Source: a virus. Taken from it: 46,140 nt of DNA. Where the stretch lies: IMG/VR virus record IMGVR_UViG_3300020020_000008, positions 1 through 46,140 of that record. The stretch is one strand, 5' to 3'. The notes under the pieces were generated by a model. It saw only the letters and a list, made by a program, of their open reading frames with translations. It was not told the origin of the DNA and did no database searches. This document shows, piece by piece, positions 31,297 through 40,524 of this stretch. The position numbers were made by a program, and so were the translations under genes. Numbering within the stretch: position 1 is the first letter of the stretch; each line of letters starts with the position of its first letter.

Positions 31297-33619
31297 CTCC
31301 TGAATTCATTTGAACCCCACCACCATCGGGGGGTTGTTGGGGCGGTCCACCAGCCGCCTGTTGTTCGGGTGGCATTCCTTGCATCTGCATCTGTTGTTGC
31401 ATCTGAAGTTGCATATCCATGTCTTTATGCATCTTCATGTGCAGTAATACGTTCTCATATCCGGCTGGATTCTCTAACTTGCACATTCTACCAGCGTCCG
31501 ACACCAACCACCTACGACAGATGTCACCTTCAAGTGGATGATTGTCTACATCCATATCTGCCTGAACACTTGGCAGTCTCTGTGGGGGTGGTGGTGGCTG
31601 TCCCATTTGCATTGCCTGCTGAATCATCATAGGATCAGGAGGCATTTCAATTGGTTCACTGTTTGTAAGCTGCTGAATTTCTTCGTATTGTTTCTGACGG
31701 TCATCTTCACCAGGAATAATGAAATCCGTCAGTCCAGTTGCTCTCTTCAAGTAAGGTAAATTCTCAGGTGATGCGAGAGTCTGAGTGATTCCTTCATTAT
31801 TGATTTGGAATAACTCCATAATCGCATCTTTCTGCTGATTCCACGTAATTGGTAGATTTTCGTTAGCTTCAATTTCAATAGATCCGATTTTTCCTTCTAA
31901 TTCGGCTCTACGAATGAATACATTGATGAAATTACCGAATTCGTCCTTCTTTACTTGCTTCTCGTCATCCTTCATGTTCTTAATGTACATCGGAATGACC
32001 TTCCCATGCACATTTTTCCACCAGTACAATAACATCTTCCAGGTGCTCTGCAATCGTTGGAGAGCTTGCGCCCTACTCATGGAATATTCTGATGCCGTTC
32101 GTGACCCCGACATCTGACCACCAAACAACGACGGCAAAGCACCTGAAACTACCTGTCCTAATTCTTGTATTTTATTAGCGAAGGGTAGTACCTCTTGTGA
32201 AAGAGTAGCAGTTTTAACTTCGTAGAATCCCTCGCTAAGACCTTTGCCAGCTTTGGGAGTTGCCGGATAAATACCACCGGGAATTACCTCACTGTTTCGA
32301 TATGAATTGAAATTCAATACCTTCGGGTCAGCGAATGTCTGTGGAATACCGTGTTCGATAGTCTGAATTACGAGTGAAATCAGATCATTCGTGATATCTT
32401 GAATGGATGTCAGTAGAAGACCCACAGGGTCAAAATGAAGATAATCAGATAAAGGATTATGAGTGAGAGTCCAGCAATCATCAAGTGCTTCGTTGCATGC
32501 ATCTGCCACCTGATCATTAACTACAACTACTCTACATCCCTTCGGGAACTTCTTACGTAATTCTTTAGCTTCATCTTCTGGCAGAATATTGTATGCAGCA
32601 GGACGGAGCCAGCATTTCCTCACAGTGACATTGTGGATTGGAAATTCACCGCGATACTGTGGACTGACTCGGCCCCACTGTTCGTATTGATCGTATGAGG
32701 ACATCGACTGACCTACGATTTTCTCTCGTAAATCAGGATATTGCTCTAATACGTTCGCATAGTGAGTTTCGTATGAATAGATTAGATAGGAGCACTCACC
32801 CTGATTACGTGCCCAAATGGGGATTTTAACGAATAATCCACCATAGACTTCCATGCAGATACGCGCTTTAGGATGCTTAGTGACTCCAACTAATCTGGTG
32901 ATTGTAAATGATTTCTTTACCAGATCAGGAACCATTTGCTGAGCGCATGTCGGACAGAATTCCATTTCTGGAACATCATTGATGAGTGCATCAAAATCAA
33001 TGTCCTCGTCGCCCGGCATGAATTTATCTTCTTGTACGTTAGTGATTTCTTTGTCTGCCAATTCGGTTTGACAGATTGAACAAAGAGTTAATTCATGATC
33101 CTCTTGAACGTCTTCGTAAGTTTTCTTCTCGTATGTTCCGTACTCTTCCGATTCTTTTGGGTATGTGTAACACGCAGTCATTCCTTCAGTCATGTGAATG
33201 AAGAGTGCGTGTAACCACAAGAGTGGCATGTCATTATGACGGAACACCAGTTCAGAGATTTTATTTCCTGCCTTAGCTGTCGTTATGTCCAGTGGGTTAT
33301 CAGCATCATCAGGATAGCAAACGACAGGAGGTACAGTAACACTAAGAGCAGCAATAATAGATTCAAGATAGGCGCGGTATACATTGACCGGCTTATCATA
33401 AAATCCTTGATCTGAGTCTTGACCCGCTCTTTCACTCTCTGGCACGCGCCAGTCATGGGCGACTTCGCTGTAGTACACATGTTGTACATTTTCCCACAAC
33501 AGCTTTAATCTACGCCATGTACGAATCTGTCTATCACGTACACCTCTATCTTCATCGTCGAAATGATCGACAATGAATTTGAGTTGACGCTTCAGATCGT
33601 CGTCTAGTTCATGACTCAT
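31271..33619 (-). CDS. Portal protein with zinc-ribbon insertion (782 aa)
   Basis: The helical N-terminus, an Ile/Leu-rich core and the segment GQMSGSRTASEYSMSRAQAL before a helix with W-K-M-L-L-Y-W-W match podovirus portals. It precedes scaffold and capsid. C180-x2-C183 and C222-x2-C225 form a zinc-ribbon-like insertion in the N-terminal half. The C-terminal 110 residues are Met/Gln/Pro-rich low complexity. It overlaps the scaffold gene by 26 bases. Confidence 0.8.
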   Translation of the reverse strand: MSHELDDDLKRQLKFIVDHFDDEDRGVRDRQIRTWRRLKLLWENVQHVYYSEVAHDWRVPESERAGQDSDQGFYDKPVNVYRAYLESIIAALSVTVPPVVCYPDDADNPLDITTAKAGNKISELVFRHNDMPLLWLHALFIHMTEGMTACYTYPKESEEYGTYEKKTYEDVQEDHELTLCSICQTELADKEITNVQEDKFMPGDEDIDFDALINDVPEMEFCPTCAQQMVPDLVKKSFTITRLVGVTKHPKARICMEVYGGLFVKIPIWARNQGECSYLIYSYETHYANVLEQYPDLREKIVGQSMSSYDQYEQWGRVSPQYRGEFPIHNVTVRKCWLRPAAYNILPEDEAKELRKKFPKGCRVVVVNDQVADACNEALDDCWTLTHNPLSDYLHFDPVGLLLTSIQDITNDLISLVIQTIEHGIPQTFADPKVLNFNSYRNSEVIPGGIYPATPKAGKGLSEGFYEVKTATLSQEVLPFANKIQELGQVVSGALPSLFGGQMSGSRTASEYSMSRAQALQRLQSTWKMLLYWWKNVHGKVIPMYIKNMKDDEKQVKKDEFGNFINVFIRRAELEGKIGSIEIEANENLPITWNQQKDAIMELFQINNEGITQTLASPENLPYLKRATGLTDFIIPGEDDRQKQYEEIQQLTNSEPIEMPPDPMMIQQAMQMGQPPPPPQRLPSVQADMDVDNHPLEGDICRRWLVSDAGRMCKLENPAGYENVLLHMKMHKDMDMQLQMQQQMQMQGMPPEQQAAGGPPQQPPDGGGVQMNSGDESVPTIQ

Positions 33620-34176
33620 TATGCATACCTTCTACGCGCATTCGCACGACCAGCTGCAATAGAGTCACCTAAACTAAACTGTGGTGGCTGATATGATGGG
33701 CCAATGCCTGCTGATTGAGTCTGTGGTGCCTGTTGTTGTGGCTGTTGACCACTATCCCCACCGATTTGATCTAATGCATTCATTCCGAAAGTATTAGCTG
33801 TATTGCCTAATAGTCCCATCATTCCAGTTCCGCCACCGCCAAGTCCCTGAACGAAATTACTCATCTTACCTGTATTAGAGGCTACACTTGCAGCTTTACC
33901 AGCAGCATCACCAGCCTTACCGAACATTCCTAGCTGGCCACCGGGAATGAACATCGATCCGATAGCAGCGCCGGCTCCTACTTTTCCAAGTATTGAATCG
34001 AATTTACTTGGAGCCAATCCTTTAGCAGCATTCTTCTTAGCGTCGGACTCACTCCATTTCTGGACAGCTTTATTAGCTGCGCCTGTACCCATGAGTGACA
34101 ATCCTCCAGTGAATGGAGCTGCCACATATGGTGCCGCCGTGAGTGCGATTTTACCGAACTTGTTCCAAAACCCCAC
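33619..34176 (-). CDS. Gly/Ala-rich internal virion protein (185 aa)
   Basis: GTG start. Residues 10-35 and 63-110 are Gly/Ala-rich apolar stretches of the type that cross membranes in ejected proteins; the C-terminal third is Gln-rich and disordered, ending in basic residues (RANARRRYA). The motif A-P-F-T-G-G-L-S is shared with the N-terminus of the giant internal protein. Shares one base with the portal start. Confidence 0.65.
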   Translation of the reverse strand: MGFWNKFGKIALTAAPYVAAPFTGGLSLMGTGAANKAVQKWSESDAKKNAAKGLAPSKFDSILGKVGAGAAIGSMFIPGGQLGMFGKAGDAAGKAASVASNTGKMSNFVQGLGGGGTGMMGLLGNTANTFGMNALDQIGGDSGQQPQQQAPQTQSAGIGPSYQPPQFSLGDSIAAGRANARRRYA

Positions 34177-34178
34177 TT

Positions 34179-34613
34179 TTAACCTGCTTTCCTTACGATG
34201 TGGCGCTTCAGATATTCAATGATGTCAAATAACAGTAATTCATCATCATTTACCAATCCGAGTACAGTGTTACATCTCCGACATAACAAGTCTCTTACTA
34301 CATTGGTCTTATGATCATGGTCTACTGCTAATCGTTGTCCAGTGGAACAAGGTTGCTTACAAATTGCACAACCACCATTTTGTAAATCAACTCGTTCTTT
34401 ATATTCTTCTAGTGAGATTCCATATTGTTTTACATCGTATCCAATATGTGCTTCTGGATTATTCTTTCTCCAGTTTCGCATATATAATTTATAACAATCA
34501 TGGCAAAGAGCACGAAGTCTATGTCTATTCCATAGACAGTTTTCAAGAGTTAACTCAGTTTTGCAATCCTTACACGCATCACCGAGTTTAGTTGGAGTGC
34601 TGAATCTAGCCAT
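34179..34613 (-). CDS. Endonuclease VII-type HNH nuclease (144 aa)
   Basis: N-terminal CxxC pairs (CKDC, CHDC) and then the Endonuclease VII core: Y-G-I-S-L-E-E-Y ... G-G-C-A-I-C-K ... L-A-V-D-H-D-H-K-T ... V-R-D-L-L-C-R-R-C-N ... G-L. Expected to cut branched DNA, as T4 gp49 does before packaging, or to act as a free-standing homing enzyme. It is richer in AT than its neighbours, which suggests recent arrival. ATG at 34613. Confidence 0.85.
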   Translation of the reverse strand: MARFSTPTKLGDACKDCKTELTLENCLWNRHRLRALCHDCYKLYMRNWRKNNPEAHIGYDVKQYGISLEEYKERVDLQNGGCAICKQPCSTGQRLAVDHDHKTNVVRDLLCRRCNTVLGLVNDDELLLFDIIEYLKRHIVRKAG

Positions 34614-34617
34614 GATA

Positions 34618-35409
34618 TCAACCGTTCATCCCGATATTAGTCCAACCGGCTCTACCTCTACCGCCCTTGTAACCAATACCCATATCAAGGATTTCACCGA
34701 ATGGAGTACGCACTACACCAGCGTCATTTAATCTCTGACCACCGTGTTGTGCTAGCCATGCATCCATTCCAGCTGAATCACCAATACCAGATCCCATCCA
34801 TGCATCACGGTATGCATCTCGATTCATTCCACTCTTTGCAGTACCTTCATGACCTACTGCATCTTCAAATCCACCATATGCATCGAATTTATTCCCACCA
34901 CCTGAATATCCCTGATCTTCTGTTGGATAATCTGGTTGAGTTCCCTGAGTTGCATTTCCAGTAGTTTGAGTTGCAGTTCCCTGTCCTCCAGTATATGCCT
35001 TCATTGCTTCCGCAATACCTGATTGAATAGCTGATTGAAAGTCAGTTTCAGTATATTGTTTCTCTGGCTTTCCTTTAGCAGCTCTCATTCCTGATGGTAC
35101 AGCTTGCTGACTGCCACCGATAGGCGCACGTCTAATGTTGGTTCCATATCCACCAGCGGATGTACCGGCAGTAATTCCACCTGCACCTATACCAGCAATT
35201 CCGCCACTGGATGGCTGTGTTGTAGTAGCTCCGGGACCAGTAGATGGTGCAGCATTCATAGATGGACCAATTCCTCTATTACGAGGAAATCCTCCACCAG
35301 TATTATTCACACCGTTGACTGGTTGTCCAGTCATTGGGCGCACTCCCATATTACTGGGAGATTGCTGCCGTTGTGGTTGTCCTCCTAAACTATTCCAGTA
35401 TCCTGCCAT
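34618..35409 (-). CDS. Gly/Gln/Pro-rich virion protein (263 aa)
   Basis: Low-complexity N-terminal 110 residues (G, P, Q, S, T), a short helical part (ETDFQSAIQSGIAEAMKAY), then a Gly-rich end with a small ordered segment around V-V-R-T-P-F-G-E-I-L-D-M-G. Likely an internal or ejected protein like others in this arm. No enzymatic motif. Confidence 0.6.
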   Translation of the reverse strand: MAGYWNSLGGQPQRQQSPSNMGVRPMTGQPVNGVNNTGGGFPRNRGIGPSMNAAPSTGPGATTTQPSSGGIAGIGAGGITAGTSAGGYGTNIRRAPIGGSQQAVPSGMRAAKGKPEKQYTETDFQSAIQSGIAEAMKAYTGGQGTATQTTGNATQGTQPDYPTEDQGYSGGGNKFDAYGGFEDAVGHEGTAKSGMNRDAYRDAWMGSGIGDSAGMDAWLAQHGGQRLNDAGVVRTPFGEILDMGIGYKGGRGRAGWTNIGMNG

Positions 35410-35410
35410 A

Positions 35411-35584
35411 TCATCCCCTTACTGGAATGTCAGCGATGCCCATTACGCGCATGATATACAGAATCAACACAATCACCACGACGACGTAAATCGCCATCTT
35501 GAATGGTTGTGGCATTGGAACATATGTCGTGATGAGATACACGAGGAATCCCGCGAGTGCGATGGCTAATATCAGACCTATCAT
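35411..35584 (-). CDS. Holin-like two-helix membrane protein (57 aa)
   Basis: Two apolar helices (about residues 2-20 and 31-47) are separated by a short turn (T-T-Y-V-P-M-P-Q-P-F-K-M). The N-terminal end is short and the C-terminal end carries basic R and G-I-A-D. Start overlaps the preceding stop (ATGA). Size and topology fit a class II or small holin. It lies in the virion arm beside the terminase, a usual place for lysis genes, but no endolysin follows. Confidence 0.6.
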   Translation of the reverse strand: MIGLILAIALAGFLVYLITTYVPMPQPFKMAIYVVVVIVLILYIMRVMGIADIPVRG

Positions 35585-35904
35585 ATTGCCTTCTCCTCTT
35601 TCACGCCGAGTTCCTTCTCTAATTCAGCAATCTCTTTCGCCTTATCACGCATCAACTGTGCTTTCTTTCTATCTTCCGCCTCTAGCATCTGCTGACGCAC
35701 CTTCCAAGGGATGAACTGAGACTGTACTGGTCTTAATTCTTCTTCTTTTACAGGAAGTGGTTCGGGTGTATCTTTGATAAGGAGTCGGTTTAATAGTTCC
35801 TTACGCTCTCTATTGCTCTCATCGAGCTGAGCGCGTAGGACTTCACACGTCTCACATACATCTTCGGATAGTCCGAACCACTTATAGAATAACTTGTGTA
35901 GCAT
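35581..35904 (-). CDS. Helical cytoplasmic protein, lysis/packaging block (107 aa)
   Basis: A short N-terminal part with a CxxC (C17-E-T-C20), then a long charged helix through the end (SNRERKELLNRLLI and the E/K/A-rich coil from about 68). No signal peptide or membrane helix, so a classical spanin is unlikely. It overlaps the holin-like gene by four bases and follows the terminase; a packaging adaptor is possible. Confidence 0.6.
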   Translation of the reverse strand: MLHKLFYKWFGLSEDVCETCEVLRAQLDESNRERKELLNRLLIKDTPEPLPVKEEELRPVQSQFIPWKVRQQMLEAEDRKKAQLMRDKAKEIAELEKELGVKEEKAI

Positions 35905-35906
35905 AA

Positions 35907-37547
35907 TCAGTGTCTATACCTAGCAATCGGTTTCACGACTTCCGATTCTTCAGTCTTAGCCATATTCCTATAGAATGCAGTCCAATCCTGATTCTGACTC
36001 AACTGTTGTACTAGAGCTTCTTGTGCTTCAATTCGTTTGAACTCGGTATTAGACTCGTCAAAAAATCCTTCCGCTGCATCAACCAGATAGCGTAATCCGT
36101 CGATGGGGTCATCACCATCAAATTCAGCAATGTCCTCTGCGGGTTTGTTTCCTTTTGGTTTGTCGTAACTACAGGCTTTAATCGCCTCAACAAGTACGTC
36201 GCACCCCTTGAAAATCTGAAGTTTAGGTAGATTCTTTTCTGGTTCTACTGGATTGAATGAATTCATGTACGATTTATATTCATCCATTCCACGATTACGC
36301 ATAATCCACATCGCATACTCATCTGAATACAATGGCATCTCGACTGGATTCATCTCCTTCGGCTTCCAACGGAGATATTCGTGTATGAGTACCTTCCCTG
36401 CGATGCGAGAACCTGGAGTATTATTAGAGAGTTCGATAGATTGACCGAGTTCACTACTAATTTGTTCTTGTATAGTGTGTTCTTGGCCTCTATCTTGTCC
36501 TGCGCTCTTGCAAAATCTGATAAGTCTTGGATGCTCCCTATCAATGTACAATTTAACGTGCGGCGCCCACTCTGCAATCTTGGTTTTGACCCACGTTTGT
36601 TCACGATAGATGTACACTCTTCTATTAGGTGCAATAGCTGCGTAGCCAATCCATGTCATCGCAGCAAATCCCCAGTCACCTACTACAATTTTAGGCCACC
36701 ATTCAGGAATTTCAAATGGTTCAATCACATGGATTGCATTGTCTGATTCATCTTCAAACTTTTTAGCACGAAATTCGTCGAAAACCTGTCCCTGATACGC
36801 GTCCCAATCTCCAAATAACTTTGCTTTCCTCTCAGCTTCGATAGTGATGCCCTGTAGTGACTGTTTATAGTTAGGATCTACGTGTTTATTGTCTTCGAGG
36901 GTGGAATGAATGTAAATTCGTTTATTTCCACCTTTTCCGATAATAATTTTTCCGCCTTTCGGGGCTGGCTTAATGAACCGTTTATATGTCCAAGTATGCC
37001 CAATACCTCCGGGCATTCCAGCCGCTCTAATAATAGCAGGCAACTCTGGGTCAGGGGTTCTAACGCGTTGAAATCCAATATAGAGATAGATCCATTCTGT
37101 AATGGAAGTAAGCTCATCAGGGGTGAACAAGTTGATCTGCATTGAATCGTACTTGTGCACATCATCTTCGTTCTCACAGTGTCCGAGAAATATCATAGAT
37201 CCTTCATTAGAAGGACCGTATTTCGTACTAGTACCCGTTCCATACTGGTCACTACGAGGGAACGTCCAGCACATTTCAGTTTTATTTAGTGTCGCGCCGA
37301 ACCGTCTGTAGAGTTCCCGTGAACGTGGAATGATTTCATTCCTTAGTTCAGGGAAAGTTCTACGCATAAACACTTGCTTAAACTTGGGGTGCTCGTGCCA
37401 TCTGTGTACAATACCGTACAAGAGGAGAACGTCCGACTTTCCTGAACCAGCACCTCCACCATAAAAAGCTTCCTTAATGGTGGTTGGAACAGATAGGAAT
37501 AGCTCTTGCTTTGGTTCAGGCTTCCATTCATTCGGATTCCTACTCAC
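35907..37547 (-). CDS. terL: Terminase large subunit (546 aa)
   Basis: Walker A GGGAGSGKS (30-38). A Walker B-like strand with acidic pair follows (N-L-F-T-P-D-E, about 140-146). The nuclease half begins near V-V-G-D-W-G and ends with D-D-P-I-D-G-L-R-Y, giving the acidic metal-binding residues of RNase H-like terminases. GTG start overlapping the upstream stop as TAGTG. Powers ATP-driven genome packaging through the portal. Confidence 0.92.
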   Translation of the reverse strand: MSRNPNEWKPEPKQELFLSVPTTIKEAFYGGGAGSGKSDVLLLYGIVHRWHEHPKFKQVFMRRTFPELRNEIIPRSRELYRRFGATLNKTEMCWTFPRSDQYGTGTSTKYGPSNEGSMIFLGHCENEDDVHKYDSMQINLFTPDELTSITEWIYLYIGFQRVRTPDPELPAIIRAAGMPGGIGHTWTYKRFIKPAPKGGKIIIGKGGNKRIYIHSTLEDNKHVDPNYKQSLQGITIEAERKAKLFGDWDAYQGQVFDEFRAKKFEDESDNAIHVIEPFEIPEWWPKIVVGDWGFAAMTWIGYAAIAPNRRVYIYREQTWVKTKIAEWAPHVKLYIDREHPRLIRFCKSAGQDRGQEHTIQEQISSELGQSIELSNNTPGSRIAGKVLIHEYLRWKPKEMNPVEMPLYSDEYAMWIMRNRGMDEYKSYMNSFNPVEPEKNLPKLQIFKGCDVLVEAIKACSYDKPKGNKPAEDIAEFDGDDPIDGLRYLVDAAEGFFDESNTEFKRIEAQEALVQQLSQNQDWTAFYRNMAKTEESEVVKPIARYRH

Positions 37548-38053
37548 TACATCCGTCCACTGAATCCAGTATTACGACCGCGCATCTTAGCTAATAGTTG
37601 TGCCATTCCTTGTGGTGATGGTCCCATGCCGGGATTCATACCCATTGGATTAGGAGCTGGTGGACGAATATTCATTCCACTATCAACTCCACCAGGCATC
37701 GGACCAAATACTCCTGTATTAGGATTATTGTATGGAACTGGTTCCATTCCCTCACCACTCATTGGTGGAATATCAGGAGGCATAGATTTCTGTGGCATTT
37801 GCATACCAGGATTGAATGGTTGCATTTGGGGTTTCATTCCACCCATCTGAGGATTCCTACTTAATCCGGGATTCTTATTCATCAATCCTTGTGCGATTCC
37901 ACTGAAGCCACTAGGTGATGGACCGATTCCTCCACCAGGTAATTTCTGAGCAGTTCCTTGTTTCGGACCACCCATTCCCGGTAACATCTTTTTCACAAGA
38001 TTCGGCTTCAATCCACCTTTAATTGCATTACCAATTGCACCAAACATTCCCAT
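37547..38053 (-). CDS. Met/Gly/Pro-rich low-complexity virion protein (168 aa)
   Basis: N-terminus short and basic-amphipathic (MFGAIGNAIKGGLKPNLVKK), then a Met/Pro/Gly/Gln-rich chain with repeats like M-x-P-G-M and P-x-P-x-G, with no fixed fold expected. Composition resembles other putative internal proteins of this genome. Coupled to the terminase start. Confidence 0.6.
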   Translation of the reverse strand: MGMFGAIGNAIKGGLKPNLVKKMLPGMGGPKQGTAQKLPGGGIGPSPSGFSGIAQGLMNKNPGLSRNPQMGGMKPQMQPFNPGMQMPQKSMPPDIPPMSGEGMEPVPYNNPNTGVFGPMPGGVDSGMNIRPPAPNPMGMNPGMGPSPQGMAQLLAKMRGRNTGFSGRM

Positions 38054-38056
38054 GAT

Positions 38057-38731
38057 TTACTTCTTTCTCGCTCTCAATACGAATGTTTCAAATGCTGGAT
38101 TATACCAGAGGTTTGAATCAGGTGGACCCACATGATTGAATGCTGGCCTAGCTTCATCACTAACAGAGTTGGAGATGATGTCGTATACACCAGCGACTAC
38201 ACCATCGAAATCCATCAGTAGCATGATGGCATCGACTGCGTGTCCATTATACTGATTTTGTCCTGGTGTCTTACTAATGTGTCCATACAATGGACTTAAT
38301 GAATTAGATAAAGCAGTCTGAACATTCTCAGTGAATTCACCACATCCCTCATGGGTTCCAAGATTTGGAAGTGTAGATTCGTAGACGTATTGAATGATTT
38401 CCTCAGGTGTCTCACCCGGTACTGGAATTGGTTCAGGTTCAGTAGGAGGAACTACAACCATCTGACTCAATCGCCAGATATCATGTAGAAGCCAGCACTT
38501 ACCACCAGTTTCCTGAATGATCTTGCAGTGTTGAGGCTCAATCACATATTCAGGATGCGCCCACTCTACTGTCACTCCATGACCGATAGTAAAGTCTGGT
38601 GGTAGATGTACGACCAGACATTTATTACCTGCCTGATCGTATCCCTCTTCACCTACTGCAATGACACCATTGTCATGACGGAGAGTTGGAATCGCATTAT
38701 CGACTGGTTGACTATAGAGAATTAGTTCCAT
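38057..38731 (-). CDS. Conserved phage protein with GHAVD motif (224 aa), role unknown
   Basis: N-terminal strand-rich domain (about 1-80), Pro-rich hinge (PPTEPEPIPVPGETP), then a C-terminal domain with L-G-T-H-E-G-C-G-E-F-T-E and G-Q-N-Q-Y-N-G-H-A-V-D-A-I. I recall this second pattern from many phages. C, H and D are placed in a way that could suit a hydrolase, but the function is not established. It is the only weak candidate here for a cell-wall or structural enzyme. Confidence 0.6.
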   Translation of the reverse strand: MELILYSQPVDNAIPTLRHDNGVIAVGEEGYDQAGNKCLVVHLPPDFTIGHGVTVEWAHPEYVIEPQHCKIIQETGGKCWLLHDIWRLSQMVVVPPTEPEPIPVPGETPEEIIQYVYESTLPNLGTHEGCGEFTENVQTALSNSLSPLYGHISKTPGQNQYNGHAVDAIMLLMDFDGVVAGVYDIISNSVSDEARPAFNHVGPPDSNLWYNPAFETFVLRARKK

Positions 38732-38734
38732 GAT

Positions 38735-38962
38735 TTACATCACTGACGAAGACTTACATGTAATGATGGTACCAGCTAATGCGGACTTGACGAAATTAGC
38801 CCCCGTCACTGTACCTGATGTATGTGCGCCGTATGTTGAGTTGTCAAGTGATGTAGTGACTGCCGCTGAACTAGTCAGAACACACGCCCTCGTTGGAAGT
38901 GCGTATGCTACGTTCTGAACTAATGTCACCGGCATACCCATCGGAATTAATTGAATGGGCAT
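38735..38962 (-). CDS. Small Ala/Thr/Ser-rich virion protein (75 aa)
   Basis: Beta-rich, low charge, with two isolated cysteines. Similar in style to the small proteins at 26868 and 28363. Likely a minor head protein by position. The opposite-strand frame at 38730 is its shadow. Confidence 0.5.
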   Translation of the reverse strand: MPIQLIPMGMPVTLVQNVAYALPTRACVLTSSAAVTTSLDNSTYGAHTSGTVTGANFVKSALAGTIITCKSSSVM

Positions 38963-38964
38963 GA

Positions 38965-39570
38965 CTACTTATCTTTCTTCAGCTTTGCTAAGGTTTCCTT
39001 CAACTTATCTGAATCATCTCGATGCTTCTCTTCCTTGAGAGAATTCTCGAATGGCAACTTCAACTGTTCCTCTTTGACTGATTTCTTCGAGTAGGAATCA
39101 TCAGTTAAAGTAGACAGCGGCGCAGCAGCTTCAGTGAAACTAAAATCAACCGGATCTGACACCACTGAACCAGTCTTCACCTTGACTGGAACTACAACCG
39201 GAGCCTGCCACAGTGGCATATTCACACCAGTAGTCAACTCTGTATCTGATACGAAGACTGTCAGTTCATCATATCCATTGAATACAATTGTAGAGAATGG
39301 AGTGAATCCCGTGCCAATGACTCGCAGAGTGAATGATGGTTGACCGAGTTCTACTGTAGTAGGATCTAATGAACCCACTACTGGCGGAGCCACTGAACCC
39401 GCAGTCAGGATGATAGCGAGTGCATGATACATCTTCTCGGCAAACTTACTATCACTCGCCCCAATCATCAGAACATCTTTAATGTACTGATTCTGTTCTG
39501 CTGTCACTTGCAGAGAGGGAGAATTCAGAAGGACCGCATTGAATGGATCACGATACAAGACTTCAGGCAT
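38965..39570 (-). CDS. Ig-like (IPT/TIG) domain virion protein (201 aa)
   Basis: Residues about 60-150 follow the IPT/TIG pattern (P-V-V-G-S-L-D-P-T-T-V-E-L-G, V-I-G-T-G-F, I-V-F-N-G). It is preceded by a helical N-terminus and followed by a Lys/Glu-rich C-terminal helix. Ig-like domains on phage particles commonly aid weak binding to cell-surface glycans. Probably a decoration protein. Confidence 0.65.
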   Translation of the reverse strand: MPEVLYRDPFNAVLLNSPSLQVTAEQNQYIKDVLMIGASDSKFAEKMYHALAIILTAGSVAPPVVGSLDPTTVELGQPSFTLRVIGTGFTPFSTIVFNGYDELTVFVSDTELTTGVNMPLWQAPVVVPVKVKTGSVVSDPVDFSFTEAAAPLSTLTDDSYSKKSVKEEQLKLPFENSLKEEKHRDDSDKLKETLAKLKKDK

Positions 39571-39576
39571 AATTCA

Positions 39577-40161
39577 TTACTCCGATACGTGGATTGTATC
39601 GAATGATCGCTCATCACGAAATTGTGGAGCGAAAATTACGAACTGTGGTGATTTCGGAGCGTTAGGATCTACTGCAGGAGAAGGTGGAGGCTCAAGATTC
39701 TTAATTACTACGGTCATGTCCTTAGCGATTGATGCTAAGTCTTTTGCATCCGTGTAATCTAATTTCTCTTGAGTAATCGCACTCAGCGCACCATTCAATC
39801 TCTTCTGCGCCTTAGAGATGGCTCGTACACGAGACTTATTTATATGACCTATAAGACTCTTATTCGGTGAATCATATGTCGTAGTGCTAGTCGCGCCTTT
39901 GGCATACGCACTCACAGATGAGGGACTGATTCCAAAGTCTGCCGCTAGGTCTAATGCCGCCTGTCTACCTTCGATTACAGACGTCTCTCCGATGATTTTC
40001 CTCAGAGACTCAGGGACATTTACATCACCCTCTGATCTACCTTTACTCGGTGGAGTGATAATTTCTGGAGTGAGTGCGGTTGCCTTACTTGAATTGTTAG
40101 ACTGACTAAGTCTATTCAATTCCTGAAGGAAGAGGTCATCACTAATTAAACCTATTGGCAT
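39577..40161 (-). CDS. Terminase small subunit-like protein (194 aa)
   Basis: First gene of the virion arm. The central segment A-A-L-D-L-A-A-D-F-G-I-S-P-S-S-V-S-A-Y is a helix-turn-helix, followed by helices with A-I-S-K-A-Q-K-R-L. The Pro-rich C-terminal tail is suited to contacting the large subunit. Position at the promoter-proximal end of a terminase arm fits. Confidence is limited because the large subunit is three genes away and small terminases are poorly conserved. Confidence 0.6.
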   Translation of the reverse strand: MPIGLISDDLFLQELNRLSQSNNSSKATALTPEIITPPSKGRSEGDVNVPESLRKIIGETSVIEGRQAALDLAADFGISPSSVSAYAKGATSTTTYDSPNKSLIGHINKSRVRAISKAQKRLNGALSAITQEKLDYTDAKDLASIAKDMTVVIKNLEPPPSPAVDPNAPKSPQFVIFAPQFRDERSFDTIHVSE

Positions 40162-40246
40162 AATAACTATCCTACAGTAATGAAATTACAGTGTGACAGT
40201 TTAGCTGATAGAATTAATCAGTGGACGGGGCTGTCGCCGTCGATGA

Positions 40247-40275
40247 ATTGTGCCTGATTTTTCACGGAAAGTCAA
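40247..40275 (-). promoter_or_regulatory. Putative promoter of the virion arm
   Basis: On the minus strand TTGACT (40275-40270) is followed after 17 bases by CACAAT (40252-40247). The first transcribed gene, the small terminase-like one, starts at 40161, giving a leader of about 80 bases. The -10 matches 4 of 6 consensus bases, so recognition by host sigma70 is plausible but not strong. Confidence 0.5.
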
Positions 40276-40406
40276 GTGCCCAGCTAAGTCGTTCCAAATC
40301 AAAGACTTGAAGGAATCGGGACTCCTCTAGACAGTCTGGGGGAACGAATATCTCTATCTACATGTATGGTACCACATTTATGAGACTCTATTCTTTCATT
40401 TTTGTA

Positions 40407-40437
40407 TCAGATATTCTAGTTTTCTCTCAGATATTCT
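40407..40437. repeat. Direct repeat TCAGATATTCT x2
   Basis: The 11-mer occurs at 40407-40417 and 40427-40437, exactly 20 bases apart, i.e. two helical turns on the same face. It lies upstream of the minus promoter in an AT-rich stretch. Likely a binding site for a dimeric or paired regulator. Confidence 0.55.
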
Positions 40438-40450
40438 CTTTTGAATTTGT

Positions 40451-40464
40451 ATGACATTTGTCAT
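40451..40464. promoter_or_regulatory. Perfect palindrome ATGACATTTGTCAT
   Basis: Six-base arms with a TT centre, 14 bases after the direct repeat above. Form and size of a transcription-factor operator. No gene covers it. Confidence 0.5.
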
Positions 40465-40524
40465 TGCTACAAGCCCCCTCGACTACTTGTGATGAGACTC
40501 TGTATGCATGGGTGTACCCCACCT

